This document shows, piece by piece, positions 15,844 to 25,239 of a DNA stretch of 64,000 nt. Location: positions 1,984,001 to 2,048,000 of the forward strand of contig NZ_CP061800.1 in NCBI RefSeq assembly GCF_017377395.1. Direction: 5' to 3'. The notes under the pieces were generated by a model. The model was not told the origin of the DNA. It saw nothing but the letters and a program-made list of their open reading frames with translations, and did no database searches. The translations under genes were made by a program, and so were the position numbers. This stretch comes from Desulfonema magnum. GTDB lineage: Bacteria; Desulfobacterota; Desulfobacteria; Desulfobacterales; 4be13. Numbering within the stretch: position 1 is the first letter of the stretch; every line of letters starts with the position of its first letter.

Positions 15844-18800
15844 ATGAACAGGCTCAAAAAATCATCAACGAGCATAGGGATGGAAGCGTTAGCATTTGCA
15901 GTATTGATGCTGACAATTTTGACATCAGCGGTACAGGCGCAATCCACAAGCGGAATTTCTGGAAAAATAACCGCAAGCGACGGACAGCCAATTCCGAGTA
16001 TATGTGTGAATGCTTCCGAAGATAAATACGGAGCCGTATGGAAAGGCGGAGGAACTTCTGATGAGAACGGAAATTATTCCTTTGAGGTTCCGGCGGGGAG
16101 TTATTTTGTTGGTACAGAAGTTTTATGCAACAGTGAAAACATTCATCTGAACTTTCATAATGAGTTATGGAATGGTGAAGACGGTACGTTTGATGTCGAG
16201 CAAGCCAAAGCGGTAACTGTTGTTTCAGAGAAAATTACTTCGGATATCAATTTTTCATTGGCTGAAGGCGGCAGAATTTCCGGGAAAGTCACCTCAAAAG
16301 ACGGTCAGCCAATCGCGGGTATGGGGCTGACCGCACGTTTTGAGTGTGAGAGTTTTTCACCTTTTATGACTGAGACTGATGAAAACGGGGATTATGTTTT
16401 CGTAGTACCGGAAGGTACTTATTATGTGGAAACATGGAACGGTGTTCAAAATTATCTGGGGCAATGGTGGAACAATGGAGAGGGAGCAAGTGAATGTAAT
16501 AAAGCTGAACCAGTAAGTGTAATTAAAGGACAGACCACATCAGACATCAACTTTTCACCGATTGAAGGCGGCACAATTTCCGGGAAGGTGACCACAAAAG
16601 ACGGTCAGCCCATTGCCAATCTTGAAATAGGAGCTTATTCAAACTGTGACGATGTGTCTAAAGACATATACTATGGATGTTTCACTGACGAGAACGGAAA
16701 TTACTCTGTCACGGTGTCCGATGGAGAATATTATCTCACCGCATGGACTTATAATGCCCCGGAATATTTCATGGAATGGTGGGACGGCGGAGAGGGAACA
16801 ACTGACTGCAATGACGCAGAACCAATAACTGCAAAAACGGGACAGACCACATCGGATATCAACTTTTCACTGGCTGAAAGCAGCGGGGTTTCAGGAAGAA
16901 TAACAGCAGTCGACGGACAGCCGATTGCGAATGTATGCGTATATGCTTCTGATAGTGAGAGAAGCTGGGGAGCCAAGACAGATGAAGACGGGAAGTATCT
17001 GATTGCCGAAATGCCCGAAGGGAAGTATCGAATTCAAACGGATTCGTCATGTGAGATTCGTCAGAATTATGCGGATAAGTCATGGACTGGCGACGGCGGG
17101 GTAGGCAATTTGGACGGCGGCGAGCTGGTGTCCGTTATTTCGGGACAGACTGCCGGTGGAATCAATTTCGTACTGGAACGGGGCGGCTTTATCGAGGGAA
17201 GTATTGTCTCGGCCGACAACCGGCCCTTAAAGGACATATGCAGCGTGGATGTCTATGATGATGAGGGCGCAAGGGTCGGCGGACACGGTGCGGATGAAAA
17301 CGGCGACTATTTTGTCGTGGCTCCGCCCGGAAGCTATTATGTGTGTGTCAATGCGTCATGTGTTCAGGAAGCCAGCTACGTCAATGAGTGCTGGAACGGT
17401 GAGGAGGGCGTGCCAGTTCCTGAAGAAGCCTCGCCTGTGAATGTCACAACAGGACAGACCACACCGGATATCAACTTCTCGCTGAACCAAGGCGGCAGAA
17501 TTTCAGGAAAGGTAATCACGGCCGACGGGGAGCCGGTTCCCAATATATGTGTAAATGCGACAGATTCATGCGGTGGCCAGTTGCAAGGTGGCAATGTGAC
17601 GGATGAGAACGGAATCTATTCCTTTTCTGTTCCCGAAGGCATCTATTTTGTCAATACAGATATATTTTGCGGCGGAGGGAACACCTCGTCAAATCTGGTT
17701 GACGAGTTCTGGAACGAAGCGGGCCAGACAGTCGGATGCAACGGAGCTGACTCGGTGACCGTGGCAGCCGGACAGATCACATCGGATATTAATTTTTCAC
17801 TGGAGGAGGGCGGCAGGATTTCAGGAAAGGTAATCACAGCCGACGGGGATCCGGTTCCCAATATATGTGTAAATGCGACAGATTCATGTGGCGGCAGCTT
17901 GCAGGGTGGCAATGTGACGGATGAGAACGGAATCTATTCCTTTTCTGTTCCCGAAGGCATCTATTTTGTCAATACGGATATATCTTGCGGCGGAGGGAAC
18001 ACCTCGTCAAATCTGGTTGACGAGTTCTGGAACGAAGCGGGCCAGACAGTCGGATGCAACGGAGCTGACTCGGTGACCGTGGCAGCCGGACAGACCACAT
18101 CGGATATTAATTTTTCACTGGAGGAGGGCGGCTGGATTTCAGGGAAAATCACCACGGCCAACGGACAGCCGCTTCCAAATGCACATATAGGAGCTAATGA
18201 AACACAATGCGGCGGAAGCGTGTGGTTTGAAACCGGTACTGATGAAAATGGCAATTATTCCGTTGTGGTTCCCGAAGGCGATTATTATATTAATACGGAA
18301 GTTGGTTGCAGTCTTAGTAATACCTCACTGAATTCTGCTGGTGAATTCTGGAACGGGAAAGAAGGCACATACAAATGCAGTGAATCTGTTCCGGTAAACG
18401 TTGTCAAGGGAGAAATTACTCCGAATATTGATTTTTTACTGGCAGACGGTGGCAGAATTTCAGGAAGGGTAACCACAAGTGACGGCCAAGCTGTTTCCAA
18501 TATATATGTATATGCTTCCAAAACAGGCCATTGGTGGGGGGTAGAGTACACTACTGATAAAGACGGATATTATTGTCTCATTGTTCCGGAAGGCAGTTGC
18601 TATGTTTGCACCAATAATTCATGGAGCGAAAGCAGTCTGCCGCTGGATTACGTTAACGAATGCTGGGACGGTGAGGACGGCGTGGCAAACGCCAATGATG
18701 CCAAGCTTGTGAATGTTATTGCAGGACAGACCACACCGGATATCAATTTCTCTCTGGAACAAGGCGGAGTAATTTCCGGAAAAGTAACCTCTGCTGACGG

Positions 18801-21800
18801 ACAGCCGATTCCGAATGTGTGTGTGAACGCCAGCACCGGAGGGCAGTGCGGAAATGTGTGGCAGGGAGGCAGTGTCACCGATGGAAACGGAAATTATTCT
18901 TTTGCAGTTCCTGAAGGTTCCCATTTCATCGCCACTGATGTTGCGTGCGGAAACAGTAATCCCCCGAGAAATTTCGTTAATGAGATATGGAACGGTGGAA
19001 ACGGAACATTTCACTGTCCCAACGCTGCGCCGGTAGATGTGAAAACAGGAGAAACCACAGAGAATATCAATTTTTCTTTGGAAGAAGGCGGAATAATTTC
19101 TGGAAAAGTGACTTCAAGTGATGATCAGCCAATAGCAAATATAGAAATAGGAACTTTTACGAACTGCAAAGATGAGTACAATTCAGGTTTCAGCGATGAG
19201 AACGGAGATTATTATGTTGCCCTGCCCGAAGGTGAATATCAGCTTCTGGCCTGGACGTATAATGTGCCGAATTATCTCAGAGAGTGGTGGAACATTGAAG
19301 ATGGAGCCTCTCAATGCGATGAAGCCTCGTCAGTAGAAGTGAAAACAGGAGAGACCACATCGGATATCAACTTTTCACTCGCAACAGGAAGTTCGGCAAT
19401 TTTATCTGTCACTCCGACTTCCCGGCAAGTTTCTGAAACAGGCGGAACAACAAGGTTCTCTGTTGCGAATACAGATACAGTTATGATGGAGTGGACAGCA
19501 TCGGGAAATGCTGACTGGTTCTCCATTGAACCCAGTTCCGGCACAAATAACGGGAAGATTACTGTAAATTATGACAGCAACCCTGACAAAGCAAGGACTG
19601 GGACAATTACTGTTACGGCTCCCGGAGCAATGAACAGCCCTCAGACGGTTGAACTGAGACAGTCTCCCGGATTCCAACCGATTCTGTCTGTTATCCCGCC
19701 TTCCGGTGACTTGCCCGAAACAGGCGGCACAGCCACAGTGGAAATCACAAACACAGGCACAGGCACAATGGAATGGACAGCATCGGGAAATGCTGACTGG
19801 TTCTCCATTGACCCGAGTTCCGGCACAGATGATGGGACAATTACAATAAATTACGATGCGAATACTGATGATATAAGAGTGGGGAAGATTACCGTCACAG
19901 CACCCGAAGCAGTGAACAGTCCTCAGATTGTTGAAATAAGGCAGGTTTCCGGGTTCCAACCGGTCTTATCAGTTACTCCGGCTTTACAGGAGATTCCTGA
20001 AACAGACGGAACAACAAGCTTTACTGTTGCAAACACAGGCACAGGCACAATGGAGTGGACAGTATCGGAAAATGCGGACTGGCTTTCAGTTGATCCGATT
20101 TCCGGCACAAATGACGGCATAATTACTGTGAGTTATGATGCCAATTCCGGAGAAATCAGAACTGGCAAAATTACAATTACGGCTACTGATACAGCCGACA
20201 GTCCTCAGACTGTTGAAGTAAAACAGAGCAGCGGTTTGCAGCCTGTCATATCAGTCATACCGGAAAGTCATGATTTTGGAAGTCTGCCAGTACAAACTTC
20301 ATCAAAACGCAGATCATCACAATATCTCACATCCCAGATGTTTTCATCTGAATTTGAAAAACCGACACCCGCTATCCAAATTGCCAGCGAATATATTGAA
20401 AATCAGGTTATTATCAAAATGAAACCTGGCAAACGCAGATCACGCGGTCCCATAATCCAGAAGAGCCTTAATGCCACTGCAATCGCCGAACTTCCCAGTA
20501 TTGGTGCCGAGGTATGGGAAGTGCCTGAAGATGTTGAGGATGTATTGACACGCTACTGGAACGATCCGGCCGTTGAGTACATTGAGCCGAACTATATTAT
20601 TCGGCTTAACAATGCAACACCTGACGATCCTGGTTTTTCCGAACTTTGGGGCTTGAACAATACGGGACAGACCAGCGGACAGACAGATGCGGATATTGAC
20701 GCGCCTGAAGCATGGGAAATTGAAACCGGAAACGAGGTTGTTGTTGCAGTAATTGATAGTGGCGTAGATTATAATCATCCTGATCTCGCAACAAACATGT
20801 GGAAAAATCCGGGTGAAATTCCTGATAACGGTATTGATGATGATGGAAATGATTACGTTGATGATGTGTATGGCTATGATTTTATAAATGGGGATAGTGA
20901 TCCCTATGACGGTGATTACCATGGAACCCATTGTGCCGGAACCATTGCTGCTGTCGGAAATAATGGAATTGGTATTACCGGAGTCAATTGGTCGGCAAAA
21001 ATAATGGCACTGAAAGCAGGTCGGGTGACGGATGCTGTACGAGCTATAGGGTATGCAGTAAAGATGGGTGCAAAAATTACCAGTAATAGCTGGGGGATAG
21101 ATGAATATTCCAGATCGTTACACGAGGCTATTCAAAAAGCGAACGATGCGGGACAACTTTTTATTGCAGCAGCAGGAAACGATGGTTTGGATAATGATAG
21201 CTCTCCTCATTATCCCTCCAGTTACACCTTGGATAATATTATTGCTGTTGCATCAACAGATCGCCATGACCATCGTTCTTCTTTTTCTAACTATGGACTA
21301 ACATCGGTTGATCTCGGAGCTCCGGGCTCGGCCATTTACAGCACAATACCAAATGGATATCGTACCATTAGCGGAACCTCAATGGCAACCCCCCATGTTT
21401 CCGGTGTTGCGAGCCTGATATGGTCAAAATATCCTTGGCTAACGGCAACTCAGGTAAAAGAAGCGATTCTTTCCTCTGTTGACCCGGTTGCTGACTTACA
21501 GGGCAAAACTGTAACCGGCGGGAGGCTGAACGCTTACAACGCACTTGTCCGTGCCGGGCAGAATCAGCAGATATTTACCGTTTCCAATATCGGAGGCGAT
21601 GATCTGGCTATTGGTCAGCTTTCTGTCTCCAGCGCAGATTTTTATATGCAGGATGACACCTGCTCCGGTCAGACTATAACACCAGGGGAAAGCCGTACTG
21701 TGAAAGTATTTTTTAAACCAAAATCCACAGGCATGAAAACAGCTTCGCTCATCATTCCGTCAAATGATCCGGATGTGCCGACACTCAATGTGACATTAAC

Positions 21801-22275
21801 CGGGCAGGGTGTAACTGATGATGATGACAACGACGGCATGACAAACCAGTTTGAATCGCAATATGGCCTTAATCTGAACAGTGCTGACGATGCCTCCGAA
21901 GACAGTGATAATGACGGTCTGACAAATCTGGAAGAATCGGAATTGGGAACCAATCCGGTTCAGGAAGATACGGACGGAGACGGGATGCCGGATGACTATG
22001 AATTTCGCTATAATCTCAACCCGTTTAATCCTTTTGATGCACAAAGCGATTCCGACGGGGACGGTTACACAAACTTTCAGGAATATAGAGTTGGCACTGC
22101 CCCGAGTTCCTATATTGTCGGAGAAATTGATTTGGGTGATGCCATATTAGGTTTGAAGATGCTGGTTGGTATAGATGCAGATACTCATTATCTTGATTCA
22201 GATATAAACGGAGATGGAAAAATCACGTTGAGCGAAGTCATTTATATATTGCAAAAAGCTTCTGGTATGAGGTGA
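15844..22275 (+). CDS. giant secreted multidomain subtilase with nested architecture
   Basis: About 2,143 aa. The ATG at 15844 is preferred to the GTG at 15841 because AGGAGG (15831-15836) is 7 nt away. A signal peptide ends near VQAQS (residue 34). Residues about 37-1180 hold some eleven repeats of about 105 aa of the carboxypeptidase-regulatory type (ISGKV-x-DGQPI, DENGNYSF, VPEG-x-Y, TTSDINFSL). Two at 17494-18126 are nearly identical. Residues about 1184-1460 hold three BACON-like repeats (LSVTP, NADWFSI). Then VIPESHDFGSLPVQ opens a HYDIN/choice-of-anchor-D domain that is interrupted by an S8 protease: Asp near 1638 (VIDSGVD), His near 1693 (HGTHCAG) and Ser near 1846 (GTSMATPH). After the protease FTVSNIGGDDLAIG resumes that domain. 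Calcium-type DxDxDG repeats follow, then a dockerin-like C-terminus (DINGDGKITLSE). The role is likely extracellular, in matrix or polymer degradation or adhesion. Confidence 0.9.
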   Translation: MNRLKKSSTSIGMEALAFAVLMLTILTSAVQAQSTSGISGKITASDGQPIPSICVNASEDKYGAVWKGGGTSDENGNYSFEVPAGSYFVGTEVLCNSENIHLNFHNELWNGEDGTFDVEQAKAVTVVSEKITSDINFSLAEGGRISGKVTSKDGQPIAGMGLTARFECESFSPFMTETDENGDYVFVVPEGTYYVETWNGVQNYLGQWWNNGEGASECNKAEPVSVIKGQTTSDINFSPIEGGTISGKVTTKDGQPIANLEIGAYSNCDDVSKDIYYGCFTDENGNYSVTVSDGEYYLTAWTYNAPEYFMEWWDGGEGTTDCNDAEPITAKTGQTTSDINFSLAESSGVSGRITAVDGQPIANVCVYASDSERSWGAKTDEDGKYLIAEMPEGKYRIQTDSSCEIRQNYADKSWTGDGGVGNLDGGELVSVISGQTAGGINFVLERGGFIEGSIVSADNRPLKDICSVDVYDDEGARVGGHGADENGDYFVVAPPGSYYVCVNASCVQEASYVNECWNGEEGVPVPEEASPVNVTTGQTTPDINFSLNQGGRISGKVITADGEPVPNICVNATDSCGGQLQGGNVTDENGIYSFSVPEGIYFVNTDIFCGGGNTSSNLVDEFWNEAGQTVGCNGADSVTVAAGQITSDINFSLEEGGRISGKVITADGDPVPNICVNATDSCGGSLQGGNVTDENGIYSFSVPEGIYFVNTDISCGGGNTSSNLVDEFWNEAGQTVGCNGADSVTVAAGQTTSDINFSLEEGGWISGKITTANGQPLPNAHIGANETQCGGSVWFETGTDENGNYSVVVPEGDYYINTEVGCSLSNTSLNSAGEFWNGKEGTYKCSESVPVNVVKGEITPNIDFLLADGGRISGRVTTSDGQAVSNIYVYASKTGHWWGVEYTTDKDGYYCLIVPEGSCYVCTNNSWSESSLPLDYVNECWDGEDGVANANDAKLVNVIAGQTTPDINFSLEQGGVISGKVTSADGQPIPNVCVNASTGGQCGNVWQGGSVTDGNGNYSFAVPEGSHFIATDVACGNSNPPRNFVNEIWNGGNGTFHCPNAAPVDVKTGETTENINFSLEEGGIISGKVTSSDDQPIANIEIGTFTNCKDEYNSGFSDENGDYYVALPEGEYQLLAWTYNVPNYLREWWNIEDGASQCDEASSVEVKTGETTSDINFSLATGSSAILSVTPTSRQVSETGGTTRFSVANTDTVMMEWTASGNADWFSIEPSSGTNNGKITVNYDSNPDKARTGTITVTAPGAMNSPQTVELRQSPGFQPILSVIPPSGDLPETGGTATVEITNTGTGTMEWTASGNADWFSIDPSSGTDDGTITINYDANTDDIRVGKITVTAPEAVNSPQIVEIRQVSGFQPVLSVTPALQEIPETDGTTSFTVANTGTGTMEWTVSENADWLSVDPISGTNDGIITVSYDANSGEIRTGKITITATDTADSPQTVEVKQSSGLQPVISVIPESHDFGSLPVQTSSKRRSSQYLTSQMFSSEFEKPTPAIQIASEYIENQVIIKMKPGKRRSRGPIIQKSLNATAIAELPSIGAEVWEVPEDVEDVLTRYWNDPAVEYIEPNYIIRLNNATPDDPGFSELWGLNNTGQTSGQTDADIDAPEAWEIETGNEVVVAVIDSGVDYNHPDLATNMWKNPGEIPDNGIDDDGNDYVDDVYGYDFINGDSDPYDGDYHGTHCAGTIAAVGNNGIGITGVNWSAKIMALKAGRVTDAVRAIGYAVKMGAKITSNSWGIDEYSRSLHEAIQKANDAGQLFIAAAGNDGLDNDSSPHYPSSYTLDNIIAVASTDRHDHRSSFSNYGLTSVDLGAPGSAIYSTIPNGYRTISGTSMATPHVSGVASLIWSKYPWLTATQVKEAILSSVDPVADLQGKTVTGGRLNAYNALVRAGQNQQIFTVSNIGGDDLAIGQLSVSSADFYMQDDTCSGQTITPGESRTVKVFFKPKSTGMKTASLIIPSNDPDVPTLNVTLTGQGVTDDDDNDGMTNQFESQYGLNLNSADDASEDSDNDGLTNLEESELGTNPVQEDTDGDGMPDDYEFRYNLNPFNPFDAQSDSDGDGYTNFQEYRVGTAPSSYIVGEIDLGDAILGLKMLVGIDADTHYLDSDINGDGKITLSEVIYILQKASGMR

Positions 22276-22293
22276 TAAACGAAGGCAACAGTT

Positions 22294-22331
22294 CCGTAGG
22301 TTGGGTTGAGGAATGAAACTCCAACCTACGG
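22294..22331. repeat. hairpin after the giant gene
   Basis: CCGTAGGTTGG (22294-22304) pairs exactly with CCAACCTACGG (22321-22331). It lies 19 bp after the stop codon and may end transcription or protect the 3' end, but there is no T run. The GTAGGTTGGGTTGAGGAA motif is of a type seen as a dispersed repeat in many genomes. Confidence 0.6.
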
Positions 22332-22646
22332 TGTCCATAAAAATGTCGAGTTTCGTTCCTTAACCCAAGCTACATTGGCTAAATCCTGATGAGCCGGTCA
22401 TGCGGTTCGGGAATGTCCGTCATCTCCGAGGCCGTTTTCGGAATCTCCGGTGTCAGCGCCTCGAATTGGCAATTCCCGCCCTCCACAAGCTTCTCCGTCC
22501 GAAGCGATCTGGTCAGAACGGACAAAAACCCTGTGCGCCGACATGCCGGGGAATGCTTCTTCCCAACAGTGGCGGTGTCCGCCCGCCCTGAGAATTCTGA
22601 AAGCGGCTTGACTTCTGAACATATTTATGATTTAAATATCTGTGTC

Positions 22647-22692
22647 AGCAATGAATTGCCGGGCTGTTTTCAGCCGTCCCTTCGGGACTGAA
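22647..22692 (-). repeat. orphan hairpin-repeat unit in reverse orientation
   Basis: The minus strand reads GTCCCGAAGGGAC, then GGCTG and AATTCATTGC, matching the first 45 bp of the 68-bp array unit. The loop of hairpin 1 differs while the stem is kept. Confidence 0.75.
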
Positions 22693-23238
22693 GCCTCATG
22701 GGGAGAATCCGTGCCGTCTTTCTGAATATCTGGGATCGGAGTAGTTGTAGGGTGGGTGAAGCGGAGCGAAACCCACCATTTTCCAGAGAAGGTCATCATT
22801 TCTGACGATGACGGCGGGTTACGCTGCGCCTCACCACCCTGCAACCACTTTAGACAATTTCGAGAAATTCGGAATCTCAGATAACAGGATCATTTATAAC
22901 AATCGGAATATTGAAATATCCTGCGGTGACGGCGACAAGCCGGTCATGCAGTTCAGGATATCCGTTATTTCCGGTCAGCAGTCTGTTTTCTGAGAATCGC
23001 CAGTCCTGCGCTTCCACACGGAGGCAAGGTCTCTCACGCCATGTATGAAAGCTGGAACAAACACCTTATGAGTTGTAACCTGACATATCAGTCTGCAGCT
23101 TTTTATGAATATTTCCCGAATGTCCGTTCTGCCGCTTTCCGGCACACCCTCGCCTTTCCGAAGAAAAATTGAGAGGACGTGTTGCTTTGCGAACTTCTCT
23201 CACCAAGGCGGAGAATCTCCTGCAATAAATTTCGGGTA

Positions 23239-23318
23239 GTGTTCTAAAACTGGACTTAAACTTTTTAACCCCTTGAATCAATTTAGCAAATATCGGATCA
23301 AGTCCAGTTTTAGAACAC
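23239..23318. mobile_element. 80-bp MITE-like element, family D, copy 1
   Basis: Perfect 19-bp inverted ends, GTGTTCTAAAACTGGACTT and its complement at 23300-23318, separated by 42 bp. A second 80-bp member in the opposite orientation lies at 45223-45302 and shares the AATCAATTT and AAATATC core. No clear target duplication. Confidence 0.75.
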
Positions 23319-23445
23319 CACCAAATTTCGCAGCCTCATTAAGATGTCCTTAACGGCCGTCTCTGTCCATCTTACGGTTCCAGCCTTAACCGCATGCTCC
23401 CATCTTTCGTGTGTGGCTGAGGCCGGTCTGGCTGTCACTCTCCTC

Positions 23446-23539
23446 ATAACCGTTCCTTGGAATGATATTCACAGAAGAAATGAAAAAATGGTACTCCGAG
23501 TTCCTCTTTTCTGATTAAAACAGAACTCAGAATTCTCAT
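23446..23539. repeat. 94-bp dispersed repeat, copy 2
   Basis: Partner of 8124-8217 in the same orientation, with about nine substitutions. Non-coding. Confidence 0.75.
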
Positions 23540-23732
23540 TAATGAGTGCTTTATTATCCAAAAAGATTTGTTTTTATCATATCACTGTCATCTGCATTCA
23601 GGAATGATAATTTCCTGACTGTATTTTTTATAATTATATCAGATAATATAATCAAATTTTTCTGGTAATACTGACGCTCTCCTGTTCTGTTAAAATATCA
23701 GCGTTTCGAAGTTTTGAATTAAGAAATAGCGG

Positions 23733-23750
23733 TTGGCATAAAAGTTGCTA
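23733..23750 (+). promoter_or_regulatory. sigma-54 promoter upstream of the YitT-type gene
   Basis: TTGGCATAAAAGTTGCTA has GG (23735-23736), N10 and GC (23747-23748). Transcription would begin near 23760, giving a leader of about 220 nt that contains a GCCAAAC/GTTTGGC hairpin and a family C element. Confidence 0.7.
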
Positions 23751-23830
23751 TAGGTAAAGTCTGACATATTTTTTCATTCAAAACTGCCTATAAAAAATTG
23801 TCCGGTGCCAAACTTACAGTTTGGCAAAGT

Positions 23831-23942
23831 CAGCAGATGGGAAGTGTCTGTGAATTGCTCGATCGGGATTGATAAGTCCCAAGCATTTCAGGCGGATTTG
23901 TCAATCCGCCCGAAGCGATTTAAGGATATTTTCCATCTGCTG
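23831..23942. mobile_element. MITE-like element, family C, copy 3
   Basis: Ends CAGCAGATGGGAAG and the complement of CAGCAGATGGAAAA, 112 bp in all, flanked by AAAGT and AAAAT (a 5-bp duplication with one difference). Its centre is a perfect hairpin GGCGGATT-TGTC-AATCCGCC (23891-23910). It sits in the leader of the YitT-type gene. Confidence 0.65.
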
Positions 23943-23980
23943 AAAATATAAAAAATAATTTGCAAAGGATTTACATTAAT

Positions 23981-24877
23981 ATGGAAGCAATTGCCTTACC
24001 TAAAAGAATAGAATTTCACAAACATCTCATGTCTGCCAGATCAGTTCTGACAAATGCGGGGCTGATAGCTCTGGGAAGTATTGTATATGCCATCGGGATA
24101 AACAGCATTCAGGTTCCTCACGGGTTTCTGAGCGGGGGAGTTTTGGGCATATCCATACTTGTTCACTATCTGTTTTCCCACATTGAAATCGGATGGAGCT
24201 ATTTTATGCTGAACATACCGCTGATTATTCTGGGATGGGGTCATATCAGCCGAAGATTTATGCTATATACATTGTTTGGCATGATTTTTTTCTCTTATGC
24301 TGCCAATACTGTTCACCTGCCGATCCCTGAGATCAGAGACCCCATGCTTGCGGCGATTTCGGCTGGCGTGGTCTGCGGCACCGGATGGGGACTGATTCTG
24401 CGTTCCGTGGGTTCGGCCGGGGGACTGGACATACTCAGCATTTATCTGAACAAGAACTTCGGATTCCGGATCGGCTCAATCAGCTTTGTTTCCAATACCT
24501 CGGTTCTCATAGCAGGTGCTTATATTTACGATGTGCAGGTGCTTCTCTATTCAATTGTATTTCTGTTTGTCAGTTGCAGAGTATGTGATACCATTCTTTC
24601 CGGTTTCAACGCAAGGAAATCTCTGATTGTCATTTCTGACTATGCGGATATGATTGCAAAAGCCATAAATGAGACCAAAAGCCGGGGAGTGACTTTTCTC
24701 AGAGGGGAGGGGGCTTTTACCGGAAAAGAAAAAAAAGTAATTTTTACAATCACTGCCATGACCGAACTCAGCAAAATGAAGGCGCTTGTTCTGGAACTGG
24801 ATCCTGACGCGTTTATGGTGGTGAATGATACATTGGAAGTATTGGGTAAAAGACATGGAACAGGACGAGTATATTAA
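23981..24877 (+). CDS. YitT family membrane protein
   Basis: About 298 aa from the ATG at 23981; an upstream in-frame TTG is less likely because AAAGGA lies just before the ATG. The N-terminal two thirds (to about residue 200) are five to six hydrophobic segments with the family blocks GLIALGSIVYAIGINSIQVP, GFLSGGVLGIS and GGLDILSIYLNK. The C-terminal part is a soluble DUF2179-like domain (GVTFLRGEGAFTGKEKKVIF, with LELDPDAFMVVND near the end). YitT proteins are widespread and their transport role is not established. A sigma-54 promoter lies upstream. The zinc-ribbon gene overlaps its 3' end by 23 bp, so the two form an operon. Confidence 0.87.
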   Translation: MEAIALPKRIEFHKHLMSARSVLTNAGLIALGSIVYAIGINSIQVPHGFLSGGVLGISILVHYLFSHIEIGWSYFMLNIPLIILGWGHISRRFMLYTLFGMIFFSYAANTVHLPIPEIRDPMLAAISAGVVCGTGWGLILRSVGSAGGLDILSIYLNKNFGFRIGSISFVSNTSVLIAGAYIYDVQVLLYSIVFLFVSCRVCDTILSGFNARKSLIVISDYADMIAKAINETKSRGVTFLRGEGAFTGKEKKVIFTITAMTELSKMKALVLELDPDAFMVVNDTLEVLGKRHGTGRVY

Positions 24878-25094
24878 AAAAATGGAAGACAAGGTAATCT
24901 ATTGCATTCAGTGTGACGAGCCGTTTAATTTCAGTATTTCGGAACAGAACTATTTTGCAGCCAAAGGCTTTGACGAGCCAACGCGCTGTTCGGAATGCAG
25001 GAAAAAGAAGCGGTCTGCCGGAAACGGCTTCCAGGGAAAAAGAAAGAAAAAGTACAACAAAAAAATTCATCATAATGATGAATGGGATGAATAA
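24855..25094 (+). CDS. small zinc-ribbon protein
   Basis: 79 aa from the ATG at 24855 (MEQDEYIKKM). Two CxxC knuckles are visible, CIQC and CSEC, separated by about 29 residues with PFNFSISEQNYFAAKGFDEP between them. This is the pattern of the short probable zinc-ribbon family in which an aromatic-rich EQ-x-(Y/F)-x-x-KGF block joins the knuckles. The C-terminus is strongly basic (KRKKKYNKK), so nucleic-acid binding is plausible. It overlaps the YitT-type gene by 23 bp. A palindromic terminator-like element follows at 25125-25211. Confidence 0.8.
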   Translation: MEQDEYIKKMEDKVIYCIQCDEPFNFSISEQNYFAAKGFDEPTRCSECRKKKRSAGNGFQGKRKKKYNKKIHHNDEWDE

Positions 25095-25124
25095 GGTTTT
25101 AGTTAATTCGAGCAGCTCTTTATC

Positions 25125-25211
25125 ATCCGGAGTACAAACCTTGCTTTGTGAGTCTCTGGAATTCGGAGGCTTCCGGGGCATGACTCGCAAAGCAGGCTTT
25201 ACACTCCGGAT
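25125..25211. terminator. palindromic terminator-like element
   Basis: ATCCGGAGT...TTGCTTTGTGAGT pairs imperfectly with ACTCGCAAAGCAGGCTT...ACTCCGGAT. It lies between the convergent zinc-ribbon and YeiB-like genes, with T-rich sequence after it, so it may terminate both. A close relative with a perfect 23-bp stem is at 56158-56242. Confidence 0.6.
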
Positions 25212-25239
25212 AATCTTTTTCTTAAAAGCCATATTTCTC

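Larger units (their letters stand above)
22276..23732. other. 1.4-kb gene-free stretch of repeats and relics
   Basis: It holds a hairpin (22294-22331), an inverted orphan hairpin unit (22647-22692), a GTAGGGTGGGT-type palindrome (about 22748-22850), two diverged copies of a GAGCCGGTCATGC/ACAAGCCGGTCATGC segment (about 22390 and 22930), an 80-bp MITE-like element and a 94-bp repeat. Short open frames here resemble no family I know. Confidence 0.6.

Noticed and set aside
20440-20931. 163-aa ORF antisense to the subtilase
   Set aside because: Shadow of the protease coding region with a low-complexity composition and no supporting signals.
22389-22691. 100-aa ORF
   Set aside because: It ends in an orphan hairpin-repeat unit and has overlapping open frames on both strands; no family is recognised.
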